Program-made: the position numbers and the translations under genes | The notes under the pieces: model-generated | Seen by the model: only the letters and a program-made list of their open reading frames with translations | What the model was told of the DNA's origin: nothing | The model's database searches: none | Source: an uncultured Eubacteriales bacterium | GTDB lineage: Bacteria; Bacillota; Clostridia; Christensenellales; CAG-314 | Reading direction: 5' to 3' | Assembly: GCA_948938605.1 (NCBI GenBank) | Contig: CARAIG010000079.1 | Span: 1-64,000 of the forward strand | DNA: 64,000 nt | In this document: positions 1-8,173 of the stretch, piece after piece | Layout of the letters: each line of letters begins with the position of its first letter | Numbering within the stretch: the stretch's first letter is position 1

Positions 1-266
1 ATGTAAACAAAAGTAATTTTTAGTAAAAATTTTGAATTTTTTATATATTTATATATAAATATCCGCGCGTATGTAATAAAAGTTTAAAAACAACTATTAA
101 CATTAAAAGTCCTACAAATACAAAATTTAAGCCGACATTAATTTACACATAAAACCGCCACAAAACAAACGCATTTAAAATAAGCACTTTACCAAAACAA
201 AAATACGATAAAAAAAAGACAAGTTATCCGCTATGCAGATACTTGCCTTTTAATGCTGCTAATAAA
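1..266. other. AT-rich intergenic left edge, no gene seen
   Basis: No open frame with a ribosome binding site is visible. The sequence is very AT-rich with TATA-like runs. Its right part holds the terminator of the lipoprotein gene listed next. Nothing else can be supported. Confidence 0.6.
209..250 (-). terminator. Intrinsic terminator after the lipoprotein gene
   Basis: Read on the minus strand, AAGGCAAGT pairs with ACTTGTCTT, and an inner ATCTGC/GCGGAT stem extends the hairpin. A run of T follows at once. It lies 17 bases past the stop codon of the lipoprotein gene. Confidence 0.75.
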
Positions 267-869
267 TTAACGGGTAAAATTATAATCCAAACTGACATTC
301 GAATCGTTTAAAACGTAGTTAATTGTTATGCTTTTAATATAACTTCCCGACATACGTACATCCACCGTCATATCCGTTCCGTCAAAGTTATCGTCTTGCA
401 TAAACTTTTTAGGTTCGCGCACAAGTGCGCTGATACCGCTACTGCCCGCTTTTATTTCACCGAAATAAGCGGTTCTAAACACCATCGAGTCGTAATCGGC
501 TACACCAAGCAAAATCGATTGTGACAATTCGCCGCCGTCAATGGAAATTATTGCATCATCTTTAATCACAGCCGAACCTTTAATTACTGAAATAAATTCC
601 GAAGGCACGCTATTATCGGTACCGAAACCGTTTAAACACTCGACTTCATACGAAATGTCAGTATTCCCGTCGACGTTAGTAATTATAAATTTAGATTTAA
701 GCGTAACTTCGTCGCTTGCAGTACTTACGTTAAGTTCTATTTTGGAATATTCCGAATTTAACGCCATATTAATTTCACGCAGTTTGTCGGAAGTGTTCAC
801 GCACGAAGCAAAACAACCTACGGCAACAATTAAAACCAATATTACACAAATTAAAGAAATTTTTTTCAT
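267..869 (-). CDS. Small hypothetical lipoprotein
   Basis: A 200-residue protein of unknown function. It begins with a lysine, a hydrophobic stretch at about residues 4-18 and then cysteines at 19 and 23. This resembles a lipoprotein signal (VAVGC or FASC), although neither lipobox is perfect. The remainder is polar and beta-rich in appearance, with no motif I recognise. An AAGGG ribosome binding site lies 7 bases before the ATG. The gene is the downstream neighbour of the secreted nuclease, separated by about 13 bases, so the two are probably co-transcribed and both act outside the membrane. Export is likely; function is unknown. Confidence 0.7.
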   Translation of the reverse strand: MKKISLICVILVLIVAVGCFASCVNTSDKLREINMALNSEYSKIELNVSTASDEVTLKSKFIITNVDGNTDISYEVECLNGFGTDNSVPSEFISVIKGSAVIKDDAIISIDGGELSQSILLGVADYDSMVFRTAYFGEIKAGSSGISALVREPKKFMQDDNFDGTDMTVDVRMSGSYIKSITINYVLNDSNVSLDYNFTR

Positions 870-882
870 ACCGTCGCCCTTC

Positions 883-2643
883 CTAATTAAACTTACGGTT
901 TAAAATAATTACTATTGCCGCAGCCGCCAAGGAAGCGCTGCATATAGCGTATACGCCCGTTTTAACGGCGCTTTCCATTGTTGAGTTATGCTTGTTAACA
1001 TCGGCGTTATAATCGGCAATGGCGTCTTGTAACGTTTGATACGCGCCTTGCGCGCTGGGATTGTTCTTTTCCGTTGCACTTAAATTGTTGTACGCTTCAA
1101 GCGCCGCTTTAATTGCGTCAAACCGCGCTTGCAACGTCGTAGCCGAAGTTACTGCGTTAACGCTTGTAACAAATCCGCTAATATGCTCGGGCGGAGCGGA
1201 TACCGTAACCGTCCAGTTACCCGTTTGTTCCAAATCACCAAATTTACACTTGATTTTTGTAGTTGTTTGCATCAACGTAGGCTGATTAGTATCGGCATCA
1301 ACCCATTTAAATTGCTTTAAGTCGTTTACGGACGAAAAATTTGCAGAGGAATTGTCGTCATAAGTAACTTTTACGGTAATTCCCGCAGGGTTAAATGTCT
1401 GCCCTGCTTGATACTGAGTAGTAGTCGGCGTACCTGACAATTCGATTTTTACCGCTTTTTTTACGTTAACGGTAACGGTTGCTTTAATAGCGGGATTGTT
1501 TACGCTTGTTGCGGTAATCACTGCAGTCCCGTTTGAAACCGCCGTAACTTTTCCGCCGTTAACGGTTGCAACCGCCGTATTCGACGAACTCCACGTAACG
1601 TCGGCATTAGCGTTGGACGGCGTAGCCGTAACCGTCAATGTTTGTTCGGCGCCTGCCGTCAAACTAATTGTATTAGGTGTAATAGCCAAGCTTTCCAAGT
1701 CGGGACGTTCCTCTCCGTAATCGCCGTATTGCGCCACCACTTGTTTCAAAGCGTTGTTGTAACTATTTCCGTCGTTACAGTAAATTGCCGTAGCGTATTC
1801 GGGGTGGTCGATAAACGGATTGCGGTTGCCTTGCATTTTAAACACTGCTTCGTTGCGGCGGATTTCCTCGTCTGTGGGCGGTTCCTGCAAGTGCCACTTC
1901 ATCAAAGTTGAAATTTTGCCTATCGTCTTGTTGCTGCCGGCGGAGTCGACAAACGTTAAATTGTATTGATCGCCCCAACGTGTTTGCATATAAAACAATA
2001 TACGAGCGGTTGCTCCGCGGTAGCCTTGACCGGGATAAAAGAACGAACCGTTCGAATAGCATAAACTGGGATAGTTGGTTTTGCCGTTTTCCTTAACTAA
2101 GTTGCTTGACGTTTGCGGCACTTCGTCAAAGGACTTGCTGCCGCGCGTAGAGTTAAGGTTTGTTTCGGTAGGGCGCAAGTGATGCGCGTCTGCGCCGGGA
2201 CCGCTTTCGGCGGGAAACGCATTTCCGCTGTTTTTAGGCCAAACGTGCTCGCGGTTGGTCGCACCGCTTGTTCCGCCAAAACTACTAAAAGGAACGGACG
2301 TACCGCTATAAAACCAAATAATGTTTCCGTTTTTATTAGGATCGGCGTCGGCTGTTTTAAAAGCGTTTGCAAGCCCCGAATAGGTTGTATACGTTTTGTG
2401 AGTTTGGGTAATTAAATCCCTAACTTGACCGCGCAAATCGCTTCCCGACAGTTTAGTATTAATGTTGTTGTAATAACTGCCGTTATAAGACAGGGTCCAA
2501 TCGGCAGAAGAACTTGCAACAGCCGTCTCAGCACTTGCGGACAAGTCCGAACCGTATACGGCTAGACAGGGAAATACAATGCCCAATACTAACGCAAAAA
2601 CAATTAACAACTTAAAAGACAATGTCAATTTTTTGCACATCAT
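883..2643 (-). CDS. Secreted, membrane-anchored endonuclease I family nuclease with Ig-like domains
   Basis: Extracellular DNA/RNA nuclease of the endonuclease I (EndA/Bsn) family. A signal peptide (hydrophobic, residues 8-30) is followed by the nuclease domain (about 45-300) with the family motif NREHVWPKN and, about 20 residues later, DAHHLRPTETNLNSTRG, which holds the catalytic and metal-binding histidine region. A Big_2 Ig-like domain (about 320-400), a second Big_3-like Ig domain (about 402-485), a helical stalk and a C-terminal membrane segment ending in basic residues follow. I saw no LPXTG sorting motif, so anchoring looks like a plain transmembrane tail. The first in-frame start is a TTG that overlaps the ribosome binding site. 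The ATG chosen here has AGGTG 9 bases upstream. Probable role: nutrient scavenging from, or degradation of, external nucleic acid. Confidence 0.88.
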   Translation of the reverse strand: MMCKKLTLSFKLLIVFALVLGIVFPCLAVYGSDLSASAETAVASSSADWTLSYNGSYYNNINTKLSGSDLRGQVRDLITQTHKTYTTYSGLANAFKTADADPNKNGNIIWFYSGTSVPFSSFGGTSGATNREHVWPKNSGNAFPAESGPGADAHHLRPTETNLNSTRGSKSFDEVPQTSSNLVKENGKTNYPSLCYSNGSFFYPGQGYRGATARILFYMQTRWGDQYNLTFVDSAGSNKTIGKISTLMKWHLQEPPTDEEIRRNEAVFKMQGNRNPFIDHPEYATAIYCNDGNSYNNALKQVVAQYGDYGEERPDLESLAITPNTISLTAGAEQTLTVTATPSNANADVTWSSSNTAVATVNGGKVTAVSNGTAVITATSVNNPAIKATVTVNVKKAVKIELSGTPTTTQYQAGQTFNPAGITVKVTYDDNSSANFSSVNDLKQFKWVDADTNQPTLMQTTTKIKCKFGDLEQTGNWTVTVSAPPEHISGFVTSVNAVTSATTLQARFDAIKAALEAYNNLSATEKNNPSAQGAYQTLQDAIADYNADVNKHNSTMESAVKTGVYAICSASLAAAAIVIILNRKFN

Positions 2644-2715
2644 TTTTATACACCTCGACAAAGTGTTTGTATTTAAGCATAATTTTACAATATATGCTTA
2701 GCGGTTGTATATATT

Positions 2716-2744
2716 ATTATACTCTTATTTTTACTTTAACTCAA
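2716..2744 (-). promoter_or_regulatory. Sigma-70 promoter of the nuclease-lipoprotein pair
   Basis: On the minus strand TTGAGT and TATAAT are separated by exactly 17 bases. Transcription would start near 2709, giving a leader of about 66 bases before the nuclease ATG. Confidence 0.75.
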
Positions 2745-2890
2745 TAGTTTTCGTCAAAAATTAGCCATTAAATTTATTTATGCAAATATGGATAAATGCA
2801 CATATAAAAATACCTAAACTTAGCAACGTGAGATTAGAACCCTGCAAACCGAACAAGCGCATATTGCGCTTTTGCTGACAAAAGCACTAC

Positions 2891-2928
2891 AAAAACCCCC
2901 GTTTGCAATAATACGCTCAAACGGGGGG
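2891..2928 (-). terminator. Intrinsic terminator of the two-component operon
   Basis: CCCCCGTTTG pairs with CAAACGGGGG over a 13-base loop. On the minus strand five T follow. It lies just past the stop codon of the histidine kinase. Confidence 0.9.
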
Positions 2929-2944
2929 CAATTATTTAAATAAA

Positions 2945-4177
2945 TTATTTTTCTACGGAGTCCTTTTTTTGTTTGTATATCGGCAATTCGGCAGTAAAAG
3001 TTGTACGTCCGTTAACATAACTTACGGTCAAATCGCCGTCGTGATTTTGACAAATAGTTTTTGCAATTGACAACCCCAAACCGTTACCGCCCTTATCGGT
3101 GTTGCGCGATTTGTCCACAGTATAAAAACGGTCAAATAGATGTTCGATATTTTCGTCGGTTAATTCGTCGCTGTCGTTGGCAACCGTTAAAACTGCTTTT
3201 TTGCCTGCCGTCACAAGCGATAAGTAAATATTGCCTTTTCCTTGCGAGTACTTATTAGCATTGTCCAACAATATAGTAACAAGCTGTTTAAATTGTCCCG
3301 CATTTCCGTAAACCTTGGCATTTTTGCAAATTTCATAACGGAATTCCTTGCCGTTTTCATAAAATACAGCGTCGTAACCCAATGCGGACGTTTCGATGCA
3401 ATCGGACAAATTTACAACTTCCTTCGGCGCTTGGTGTCCGTCGTCGTGCTTAGCAAGGAACAGCAAATCGGCAACCAAGTCCGCCATACGTTTGCTTTCG
3501 GCGCGGGTATTTTCAATCCACTTCATTTGACTTGCCACCGTTTCGTCTTGGTGTGACGCTATAATTTCGGTATTAGCCATAATTACCGACAACGGAGTTT
3601 TAAGTTCGTGCGAAGCGTCGGCGACAAATTGCCGTTGTTTGCTCCAACTGTCTTCGACGGGTTTTAGCGCAATTTTAGCAAGCGACAAACTTATTACAAA
3701 GTAGCACGCAATACCTATCAACAGCGTTCCGCCGCTAATTATCAAGTACGGCGCATTGTTGCGTCGGCTTAACGAACCGTTGCTTAAAACAATTTTTACC
3801 AAGCCGTCTTCGGTACGTTTGTTGTATTTCAGTTTCAACAGCGACAGCCAACCCACGTCTACATTCGACGAAACAACCTTTTCAATATAGCCGTCCAATT
3901 CATCCATATTTAAATCGACATCCTTACCGACGCCCTTGTACACAATGCTGTTATTTTCCAAGCTGTAAACGGCAATAACCATTTCGTCAAATATAGGGTT
4001 AGCGTCCATTGTTTCGTTTTCGTAGTCGAAATCCAACGCCATAGATACCCGCGCTTTACGTTCGTCGTCCAAACGGTTAAAGCCCATAGCAAACATCAAC
4101 ACTTCGGCTACAAAAAACACTATACACACCGAAATGACGTTTATGGCAATTATTTTTTTGCGAAGTTTACTAATCAC
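2945..4177 (-). CDS. Membrane sensor histidine kinase
   Basis: A 410-residue class I sensor kinase that autophosphorylates on His and passes phosphate to the adjacent regulator. Two membrane segments (about 8-30 and 145-168) bracket a short external sensing domain. The H-box DASHELKTPLSV (about residue 190), N-box (DNANKYS), F-box (FDRFYTVD) and G-box (GGNGLGLSIA) are all intact. The start overlaps the stop of the response regulator by 4 bases (ATGA), so translation is coupled. The signal is unknown; the external domain has no motif I recognise. Classified as OmpR/EnvZ-like by partner. Confidence 0.9.
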   Translation of the reverse strand: MISKLRKKIIAINVISVCIVFFVAEVLMFAMGFNRLDDERKARVSMALDFDYENETMDANPIFDEMVIAVYSLENNSIVYKGVGKDVDLNMDELDGYIEKVVSSNVDVGWLSLLKLKYNKRTEDGLVKIVLSNGSLSRRNNAPYLIISGGTLLIGIACYFVISLSLAKIALKPVEDSWSKQRQFVADASHELKTPLSVIMANTEIIASHQDETVASQMKWIENTRAESKRMADLVADLLFLAKHDDGHQAPKEVVNLSDCIETSALGYDAVFYENGKEFRYEICKNAKVYGNAGQFKQLVTILLDNANKYSQGKGNIYLSLVTAGKKAVLTVANDSDELTDENIEHLFDRFYTVDKSRNTDKGGNGLGLSIAKTICQNHDGDLTVSYVNGRTTFTAELPIYKQKKDSVEK

Positions 4178-4848
4178 TCGGTCTTCTCCAAATAGTATCC
4201 CAAAAGTCTTTTTGTCATAATTGTTACGCTGCTGCCCACAAAAAACAGTTTTTTACGTAAAAACGACATATACGCTTCCACGTTGTTTTCGGTAATGTCC
4301 GAATCGAGCCCCCATATTTTGGATATTATTGTATCCTTGGAAATGACGTGGTTTGCGTTCATCATCAAAAAGCGCAATATTTCGTATTCTTTTGCGCCTA
4401 ACGTTACCGATTTTTGTCCGCAAGTCAATGTATAATTAGACGTATTAAGAGTAATATCTTCGAACTTCAATTCGTCAAAAACAAGTTCGGTTTGTCTGCG
4501 CGTTAAAGCGCGTATACGCGCAAGCAATTCCTCCGAAGCAAACGGCTTTGTAAGATAGTCGTCCGCTCCGCAGTCCAAGCCTTTTACGCGGCTGGCGACT
4601 TCGTCCTTAGCGGTAAGCATAAGTATAGGCACGTTGCATTTGTTTTGACGCAGTTTGCTTGCCACTTCAAAGCCGTCCATATTGGGCATCATAACATCCA
4701 AAAGGATTACGTCGTAATCGCCGTTCTTAGCATAAAAATAGCCGTCTTCGCCGTCGTATACTACGTCTACTACAAATTTGTTACGTCTAAGTAATTCGCC
4801 CACCGCGTCGGCAAGCTTAATTTCGTCGTCAACTACTAAAATTTTCAT
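4174..4848 (-). CDS. OmpR-family response regulator
   Basis: A 224-residue DNA-binding regulator. The receiver domain (1-115) carries the acidic pair DDE at the N-terminus, the phospho-acceptor Asp in VILLDVMMP (about residue 51), the conserved Thr in MLTAKD and the Lys in LTKPF. The C-terminal winged helix (about 130-222) contains the typical LGAKEYEILRFLM stretch. First gene of the regulator-kinase pair, with 4 bases of overlap to the kinase. A 76-base gap separates it from the upstream HAD gene, enough for its own promoter, although I could not identify a clean one. Targets unknown. Confidence 0.92.
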   Translation of the reverse strand: MKILVVDDEIKLADAVGELLRRNKFVVDVVYDGEDGYFYAKNGDYDVILLDVMMPNMDGFEVASKLRQNKCNVPILMLTAKDEVASRVKGLDCGADDYLTKPFASEELLARIRALTRRQTELVFDELKFEDITLNTSNYTLTCGQKSVTLGAKEYEILRFLMMNANHVISKDTIISKIWGLDSDITENNVEAYMSFLRKKLFFVGSSVTIMTKRLLGYYLEKTE

Positions 4849-4924
4849 ATTGTCCCTCGCATTTCAGGTTGTTATAACTATATACTAAACCCTGTCGCTT
4901 AAATAACGCTGAACGTTGTTTAAA

Positions 4925-5569
4925 CTACATTTTTAGCACAAACTCAACAATTTGCTGCGGACTGTCGGCAAGTAATGTTGCCCCGCAATCTTGCAAAAAC
5001 TTTCCGTCGCGGTATCCCCAAGTAACGGATATACACTTAACTCCCAAATTTTTAGCGGTTGCAATGTCGACATCGCTGTCGCCGCAATACACTACATCGT
5101 TTACGCCAACTCCCAGTCCCGTCATTAATTGCTGCACTTTTGCGGGATTGGGTTTTGTTAAACTGTCGCTTGTGGTTCCGCAAACGTAATCTATTAATCC
5201 GTTAAAATGATTACTGCAAAGAGAGCGCGCCGCACCTTCGTCCTTATTGGTATGAACTGCAACAACACAACCGCCCTGCTTTAAACGGCATAACATATCG
5301 CAAATGCCGTAGTACGGATAAGTATTGTCGCCGTTGTGCTGCGAGTAAAAACTGCGTTGCAAAATCAACGCCTTGTCTTTAAGTTCTATGCGGTTTTGCG
5401 TGACTGCCCTTTCCATTAGTTTAGCCACGCCGTTGCCTATCATCATACGGACTTGGTCGCACGTGTAACGGTTTAACCCCAATTCGTCCATAGCAAAGTT
5501 TACGCTGTCGGTTAAGTCCTGCAACGTGTTTAAAAGCGTGCCGTCAAGGTCGAATACTGTCAGTTTCAC
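4925..5569 (-). CDS. HAD-family hydrolase, phosphoglycolate phosphatase-like
   Basis: A 214-residue soluble haloacid-dehalogenase phosphatase. Motif I is FDLDGTLLNT at the extreme N-terminus with the nucleophile and acid Asp. A helical cap (about 15-80), motif II Thr in VVAVHTNK, motif III Lys in LTKPNPAKV and motif IV DVVYCGDSDVD follow in order. Length and cap type match the Gph/PpaX group, but such phosphatases are broad and the substrate cannot be read from sequence. Its ATG overlaps the stop of the L-serine dehydratase by 4 bases, so it is the last gene of the dtd-serine dehydratase operon and may act in metabolite repair. Confidence 0.85.
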   Translation of the reverse strand: MKLTVFDLDGTLLNTLQDLTDSVNFAMDELGLNRYTCDQVRMMIGNGVAKLMERAVTQNRIELKDKALILQRSFYSQHNGDNTYPYYGICDMLCRLKQGGCVVAVHTNKDEGAARSLCSNHFNGLIDYVCGTTSDSLTKPNPAKVQQLMTGLGVGVNDVVYCGDSDVDIATAKNLGVKCISVTWGYRDGKFLQDCGATLLADSPQQIVEFVLKM

Positions 5570-6768
5570 TTGTTGCCTCCTATAAGTTTGGCAAGCCCGC
5601 CTATGGACGTTTCGCGGTAGTTTTCCGACAAGTCGTGACCCGTTTCGTACATTGCATTTACTACGGTATCGAACGACACCTTGCGGCTGTCCGCAAGGAA
5701 CGTTGCCAAACTTACCGCATTTATCGAACGCATTGCCGCAACGGCATTACGCTCGATACAGGGTATTTGCACAAGTCCGCAAACGGGATCGCACGTCAAC
5801 CCCAAATGGTGTTCCAACGCCACTTCGGCGCTGTACTCTATTTCGTCCAAAGTCATACCGTACAGTTCGGCAAGCCCCGCCGCCGCCATACTGCACGCCG
5901 TACCTATTTCCGCTTGACAGCCGCATTCCGCCCCCGCAATGGAAGCGTTGGTTTTTACGACGTTGCCGACAATTCCTGCGGTAAGCAGTGCGCGGTAAAT
6001 TTGTTCGTCGCTGAAATTGTGCTGTTCGCGGGCATACCTAAACACAGCAGGCAGCACTCCGCTTGCACCGCACGTCGGCGCGGTAACTACCACTCCGCCC
6101 GATGCGTTTTGCTCCCCTACGGCAAAAGCGTAGGAAGCGACAATCCGGTCTTCGCGCGACTGAGCCGTTTCCCTGCGGGCGCAATTAGTAGCAAGCGTTT
6201 TAGCGCGGCGAACGACGTTGAGTCCGCCCGGAAGTATCCCTTCCGCACATAAGCCTTCGTTTACGGACGACATCATAACTTGCCATATTTCCCGCATATA
6301 GTCTAAAATGCCGTCCCCTTCGCACTGCAAAGCATACTGCCAGTAACGCATATTGTGTTGTTCGCAATAGCGTTTTATTTGTTCAAACGTGTTTAAAGCG
6401 TATACGTCTTTACCTTCGGCAAAAGTTTCGCCTTCGACAAGGACTTCCCCGCCGCCTATGCTGTATGCGCGCATATGACACGTTTGCTTGCTGCCCGTAT
6501 ATCCGTCAAAATCCATAGTGTTGGGGTGTTCCCGCTTGGTATCTTTATTAAATACAATTGTTACTTTGCGCGGCGCAAATGCCCGTTCGATTGCGACGTC
6601 GGTGCAATGTCCCTTGCCCGTTAACGCCAATGAGCCGTACAACGTAACAATGTAACTGTCGTAACCGTCATATTGACACAAAAACCTTTCCGCCGCTTTT
6701 ACAGGTCCCATAGTATGCGAACTGGACGGTCCTACGCCTATTTTGTATAACTGTTTTAGACTTTTCAT
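5566..6768 (-). CDS. sdaA: L-serine ammonia-lyase (iron-sulfur L-serine dehydratase), single chain
   Basis: Converts L-serine to pyruvate and ammonia with a [4Fe-4S] cluster. The beta domain comes first (GVGPSSSHTMGP near the N-terminus, about residue 10), then the alpha domain with the cluster cysteines in APTCGASGVLPAVF, GAECGCQAEIG and CDPVCGLVQIPCIERN. Both domains are in one 400-residue chain, as in enterobacterial SdaA; many Bacillota split them into SdaAA and SdaAB. An upstream in-frame start exists, but the ATG used here begins MKSLKQLYKIGVGP and has GGAG 6 bases before it. It sits between dtd and the HAD phosphatase in one operon. Oxygen-labile cluster chemistry agrees with an anaerobe. 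Confidence 0.93.
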   Translation of the reverse strand: MKSLKQLYKIGVGPSSSHTMGPVKAAERFLCQYDGYDSYIVTLYGSLALTGKGHCTDVAIERAFAPRKVTIVFNKDTKREHPNTMDFDGYTGSKQTCHMRAYSIGGGEVLVEGETFAEGKDVYALNTFEQIKRYCEQHNMRYWQYALQCEGDGILDYMREIWQVMMSSVNEGLCAEGILPGGLNVVRRAKTLATNCARRETAQSREDRIVASYAFAVGEQNASGGVVVTAPTCGASGVLPAVFRYAREQHNFSDEQIYRALLTAGIVGNVVKTNASIAGAECGCQAEIGTACSMAAAGLAELYGMTLDEIEYSAEVALEHHLGLTCDPVCGLVQIPCIERNAVAAMRSINAVSLATFLADSRKVSFDTVVNAMYETGHDLSENYRETSIGGLAKLIGGNK

Positions 6769-6847
6769 ATTTACTCCGATTTGTATTTTGTCCCAAAGGG
6801 CAAGGATGTTGCGCTTGCTTAATACTGCAAGCAAGCGTCTGCCTGCC

Positions 6848-7288
6848 CTACTTGTTTTCCCAAACGATAGTTACCGGTCCCCGGTTGGACTGGTCAATTG
6901 TCATATCCGCGCCGAATACGCCCGTCTTTGTAGGCACTCCTAAACCGGTTAAAATATCGGCGGTTTTAAGATACAGCGCATTTGCGCGGTTCGGTTCTTC
7001 CGCATTGAAAAAACTGGGACGGTTGCCCTTAGACAAATCGGCGGCAAGGGTAAACTGCGACACAAACAAAACTTCGCCGCCTATATCCAAAACGGACAAA
7101 TTCATTTTGCCTTGTTCATCTTCGAATATGCGCAACTTTGCAAGTTTGTTGGCAAATACGGCGCACAAACTTTCGTCGTCACCCTGTTCCACGCAAAAGT
7201 ACACAACTAGCCCTTTGCCTATTTGCGAAATCAATTTGCCGTCAACCGACAGCACTGCATTGTAAACACGTTGAATAACCGCTTTCAT
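6848..7288 (-). CDS. dtd: D-aminoacyl-tRNA deacylase
   Basis: A 146-residue DTD-fold enzyme that removes D-amino acids (and glycine from tRNA-Ala) mischarged onto tRNA, acting as a cytosolic proofreading homodimer. The start MKAVIQRV, the signature SQFTLAADLSKGNRPSF (about 77-93) and the C-terminal Gly-cisPro motif region NRGPVTIVWENK are all present and the length is standard. First gene of a three-gene unit with L-serine dehydratase and an HAD phosphatase, 79 bases ahead of the dehydratase. A weak promoter (TTTTCA, 17 bases, TATACT) may lie about 40 bases upstream. Confidence 0.95.
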   Translation of the reverse strand: MKAVIQRVYNAVLSVDGKLISQIGKGLVVYFCVEQGDDESLCAVFANKLAKLRIFEDEQGKMNLSVLDIGGEVLFVSQFTLAADLSKGNRPSFFNAEEPNRANALYLKTADILTGLGVPTKTGVFGADMTIDQSNRGPVTIVWENK

Positions 7289-7356
7289 AATTACACCGTA
7301 AAACGTTATTTGTTAAAGTATAACACAAACGCCTTACATTGAAAATATTTTTACAC

Positions 7357-7388
7357 AAAAATAACCGCAAAGATTTAACTTTGCGGTT
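7357..7388 (-). terminator. Intrinsic terminator of the minus-strand HTH gene
   Basis: AACCGCAAAG pairs perfectly with CTTTGCGGTT over a 6-base loop, followed on the minus strand by ATTTTT. It lies 12 bases past the stop of the small regulator. Confidence 0.85.
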
Positions 7389-7400
7389 TAACTTTTGTAT

Positions 7401-7604
7401 TTATTCTACAAACAAATCCTTAATATACAAATTCATTGCACGTGCAATTTTAAATAATGCAATTATATTTAAGTTTTCTTGCTGTTTAATAACTTTATCA
7501 TATGTACTTATTGAAATTCCACATCTTTTGCAAAACGTTTTCTTACACAAGCCGTTTTTTGTCATATACTCGTGTATCAAGTCTGTATTTATTCTACTGT
7601 CCAC
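7401..7604 (-). CDS. Small helix-turn-helix regulator (Cro/CI type), GTG start
   Basis: A 67-residue DNA-binding protein consisting of one XRE-like helix-turn-helix domain: NTDLIHEYMTKNGLCKKTFCKRCGIS is helices 1-2 and STYDKVIKQ the recognition helix region. I start it at GTG because GGAGG lies 6 bases upstream of it. A longer ATG frame would run back over the promoter. It is transcribed away from a second HTH gene, and its own promoter carries an inverted repeat in the spacer. That predicts repression of itself by one or both proteins. Four cysteines in the domain are unusual and could make it metal or redox sensitive; this is speculation. Confidence 0.75.
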   Translation of the reverse strand: MDSRINTDLIHEYMTKNGLCKKTFCKRCGISISTYDKVIKQQENLNIIALFKIARAMNLYIKDLFVE

Positions 7605-7626
7605 TAATACACCTCCTTTGTCCAAT

Positions 7627-7655
7627 ATTATACTGCACATATTTGTGCAAGTCAA
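7627..7655 (-). promoter_or_regulatory. Strong sigma-70 promoter of the minus-strand HTH gene
   Basis: On the minus strand TTGACT and TATAAT are spaced by exactly 17 bases, close to consensus. The spacer is almost wholly occupied by the first operator described next. Confidence 0.9.
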
Positions 7656-7677
7656 GCCAATTGCGCAAATTTGTGAA
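7634..7677. promoter_or_regulatory. Two tandem operators between the divergent HTH genes
   Basis: Site 1 (7634-7649) is the perfect dyad TGCACA-N4-TGTGCA. Site 2 (7662-7677) is the near copy TGCGCA-N4-TGTGAA. Centres are 28 bases apart. Site 1 lies between the -35 and -10 boxes of the minus-strand promoter, and site 2 lies between that promoter and the plus-strand gene. The arrangement is that of a Cro/CI-type switch. Confidence 0.7.
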
Positions 7678-7699
7678 ATAATTGTTGCAAGGTGACATT

Positions 7700-7900
7700 A
7701 TGAACTATGGCGAAGCATTAAAGTATCAACGTGAAGAAGCAGGTTTAAGTCAATTAGAGTTGTCCGCTAAAACGGGCATATCTCACCAAAACATAAGCCG
7801 ATGGGAAAACGGTAAAGTATTACCGAACATTGATTTTTGCGTTAAGTTAGCAAACTTTTACGGAATATCGTTAGACGAACTTATCGGACGAAAAATATAA
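7700..7900 (+). CDS. XRE-family helix-turn-helix transcriptional regulator
   Basis: A 66-residue single-domain regulator with a textbook XRE domain: ALKYQREEAGLSQLELSAKTGIS, then HQNISRWENGKVLPN as recognition helix and LANFYGISLDELIG closing the fold. The ATG at MNYGEAL is preceded by AAGGTGA 4 bases away. An earlier in-frame start would overlap the ribosome binding site. It is divergent from another small HTH gene with two shared operators between them. No integrase or phage gene is adjacent, so this may be a prophage remnant or a stand-alone switch. No membrane or ligand domain is attached. Confidence 0.85.
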   Translation: MNYGEALKYQREEAGLSQLELSAKTGISHQNISRWENGKVLPNIDFCVKLANFYGISLDELIGRKI

Positions 7901-7928
7901 CAGATTTAAAATAAAGCATTACCTACAA

Positions 7929-7957
7929 AAAGGCACGAAGTAATTTCGTGCCTTTTT
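7929..7957 (+). terminator. Intrinsic terminator of the XRE gene
   Basis: GGCACGAA pairs with TTCGTGCC over a 5-base loop and is followed by TTTTT, 30 bases past the XRE stop codon. Confidence 0.9.
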
Positions 7958-8006
7958 ATTTTCCTGGATTGCTTCGCTTTGCTCGCAATACTCACCTGCG
8001 GTTCGT

Positions 8007-8037
8007 GGCGTTCGCAAGTCTGCGACTTGCTCGGCTA
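8007..8037 (+). repeat. Dispersed hairpin repeat, copy A
   Basis: A 31-base sequence with hairpin GCAAGTC-TGC-GACTTGC. A second copy lies on the opposite strand at 59686-59714, where the hairpin is GCAATC-TGC-GATTGC. Flanks GGCGTTC and TCGGCTA are identical in both copies. Confidence 0.6.
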
Positions 8038-8173
8038 AGGACGGCTCAATAGAAAGTGACATCCACAACATAGCGCATTAAATCAACCCAACCGCATACA
8101 AGTAGGTTCGAGTTGCAGGTGCTTACATTCCAACAACTGTTCAATTAACGTCGCCGATTTTATCACAGAGCGA

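Larger units (their letters stand above)
2644..2944. other. Intergenic region between nuclease and histidine kinase
   Basis: Holds the nuclease promoter on its left side and the terminator of the kinase operon on its right side. No additional open frame is convincing. Confidence 0.6.

Noticed and set aside
2716..2744. Riboswitch in the nuclease leader
   Set aside because: The leader of about 66 bases shows no recognisable aptamer or alternative terminator.
5635..6252. Plus-strand open frame of 205 codons opposite the L-serine dehydratase
   Set aside because: Arg/His-rich shadow of a gene with all its cluster cysteines; no ribosome binding site.
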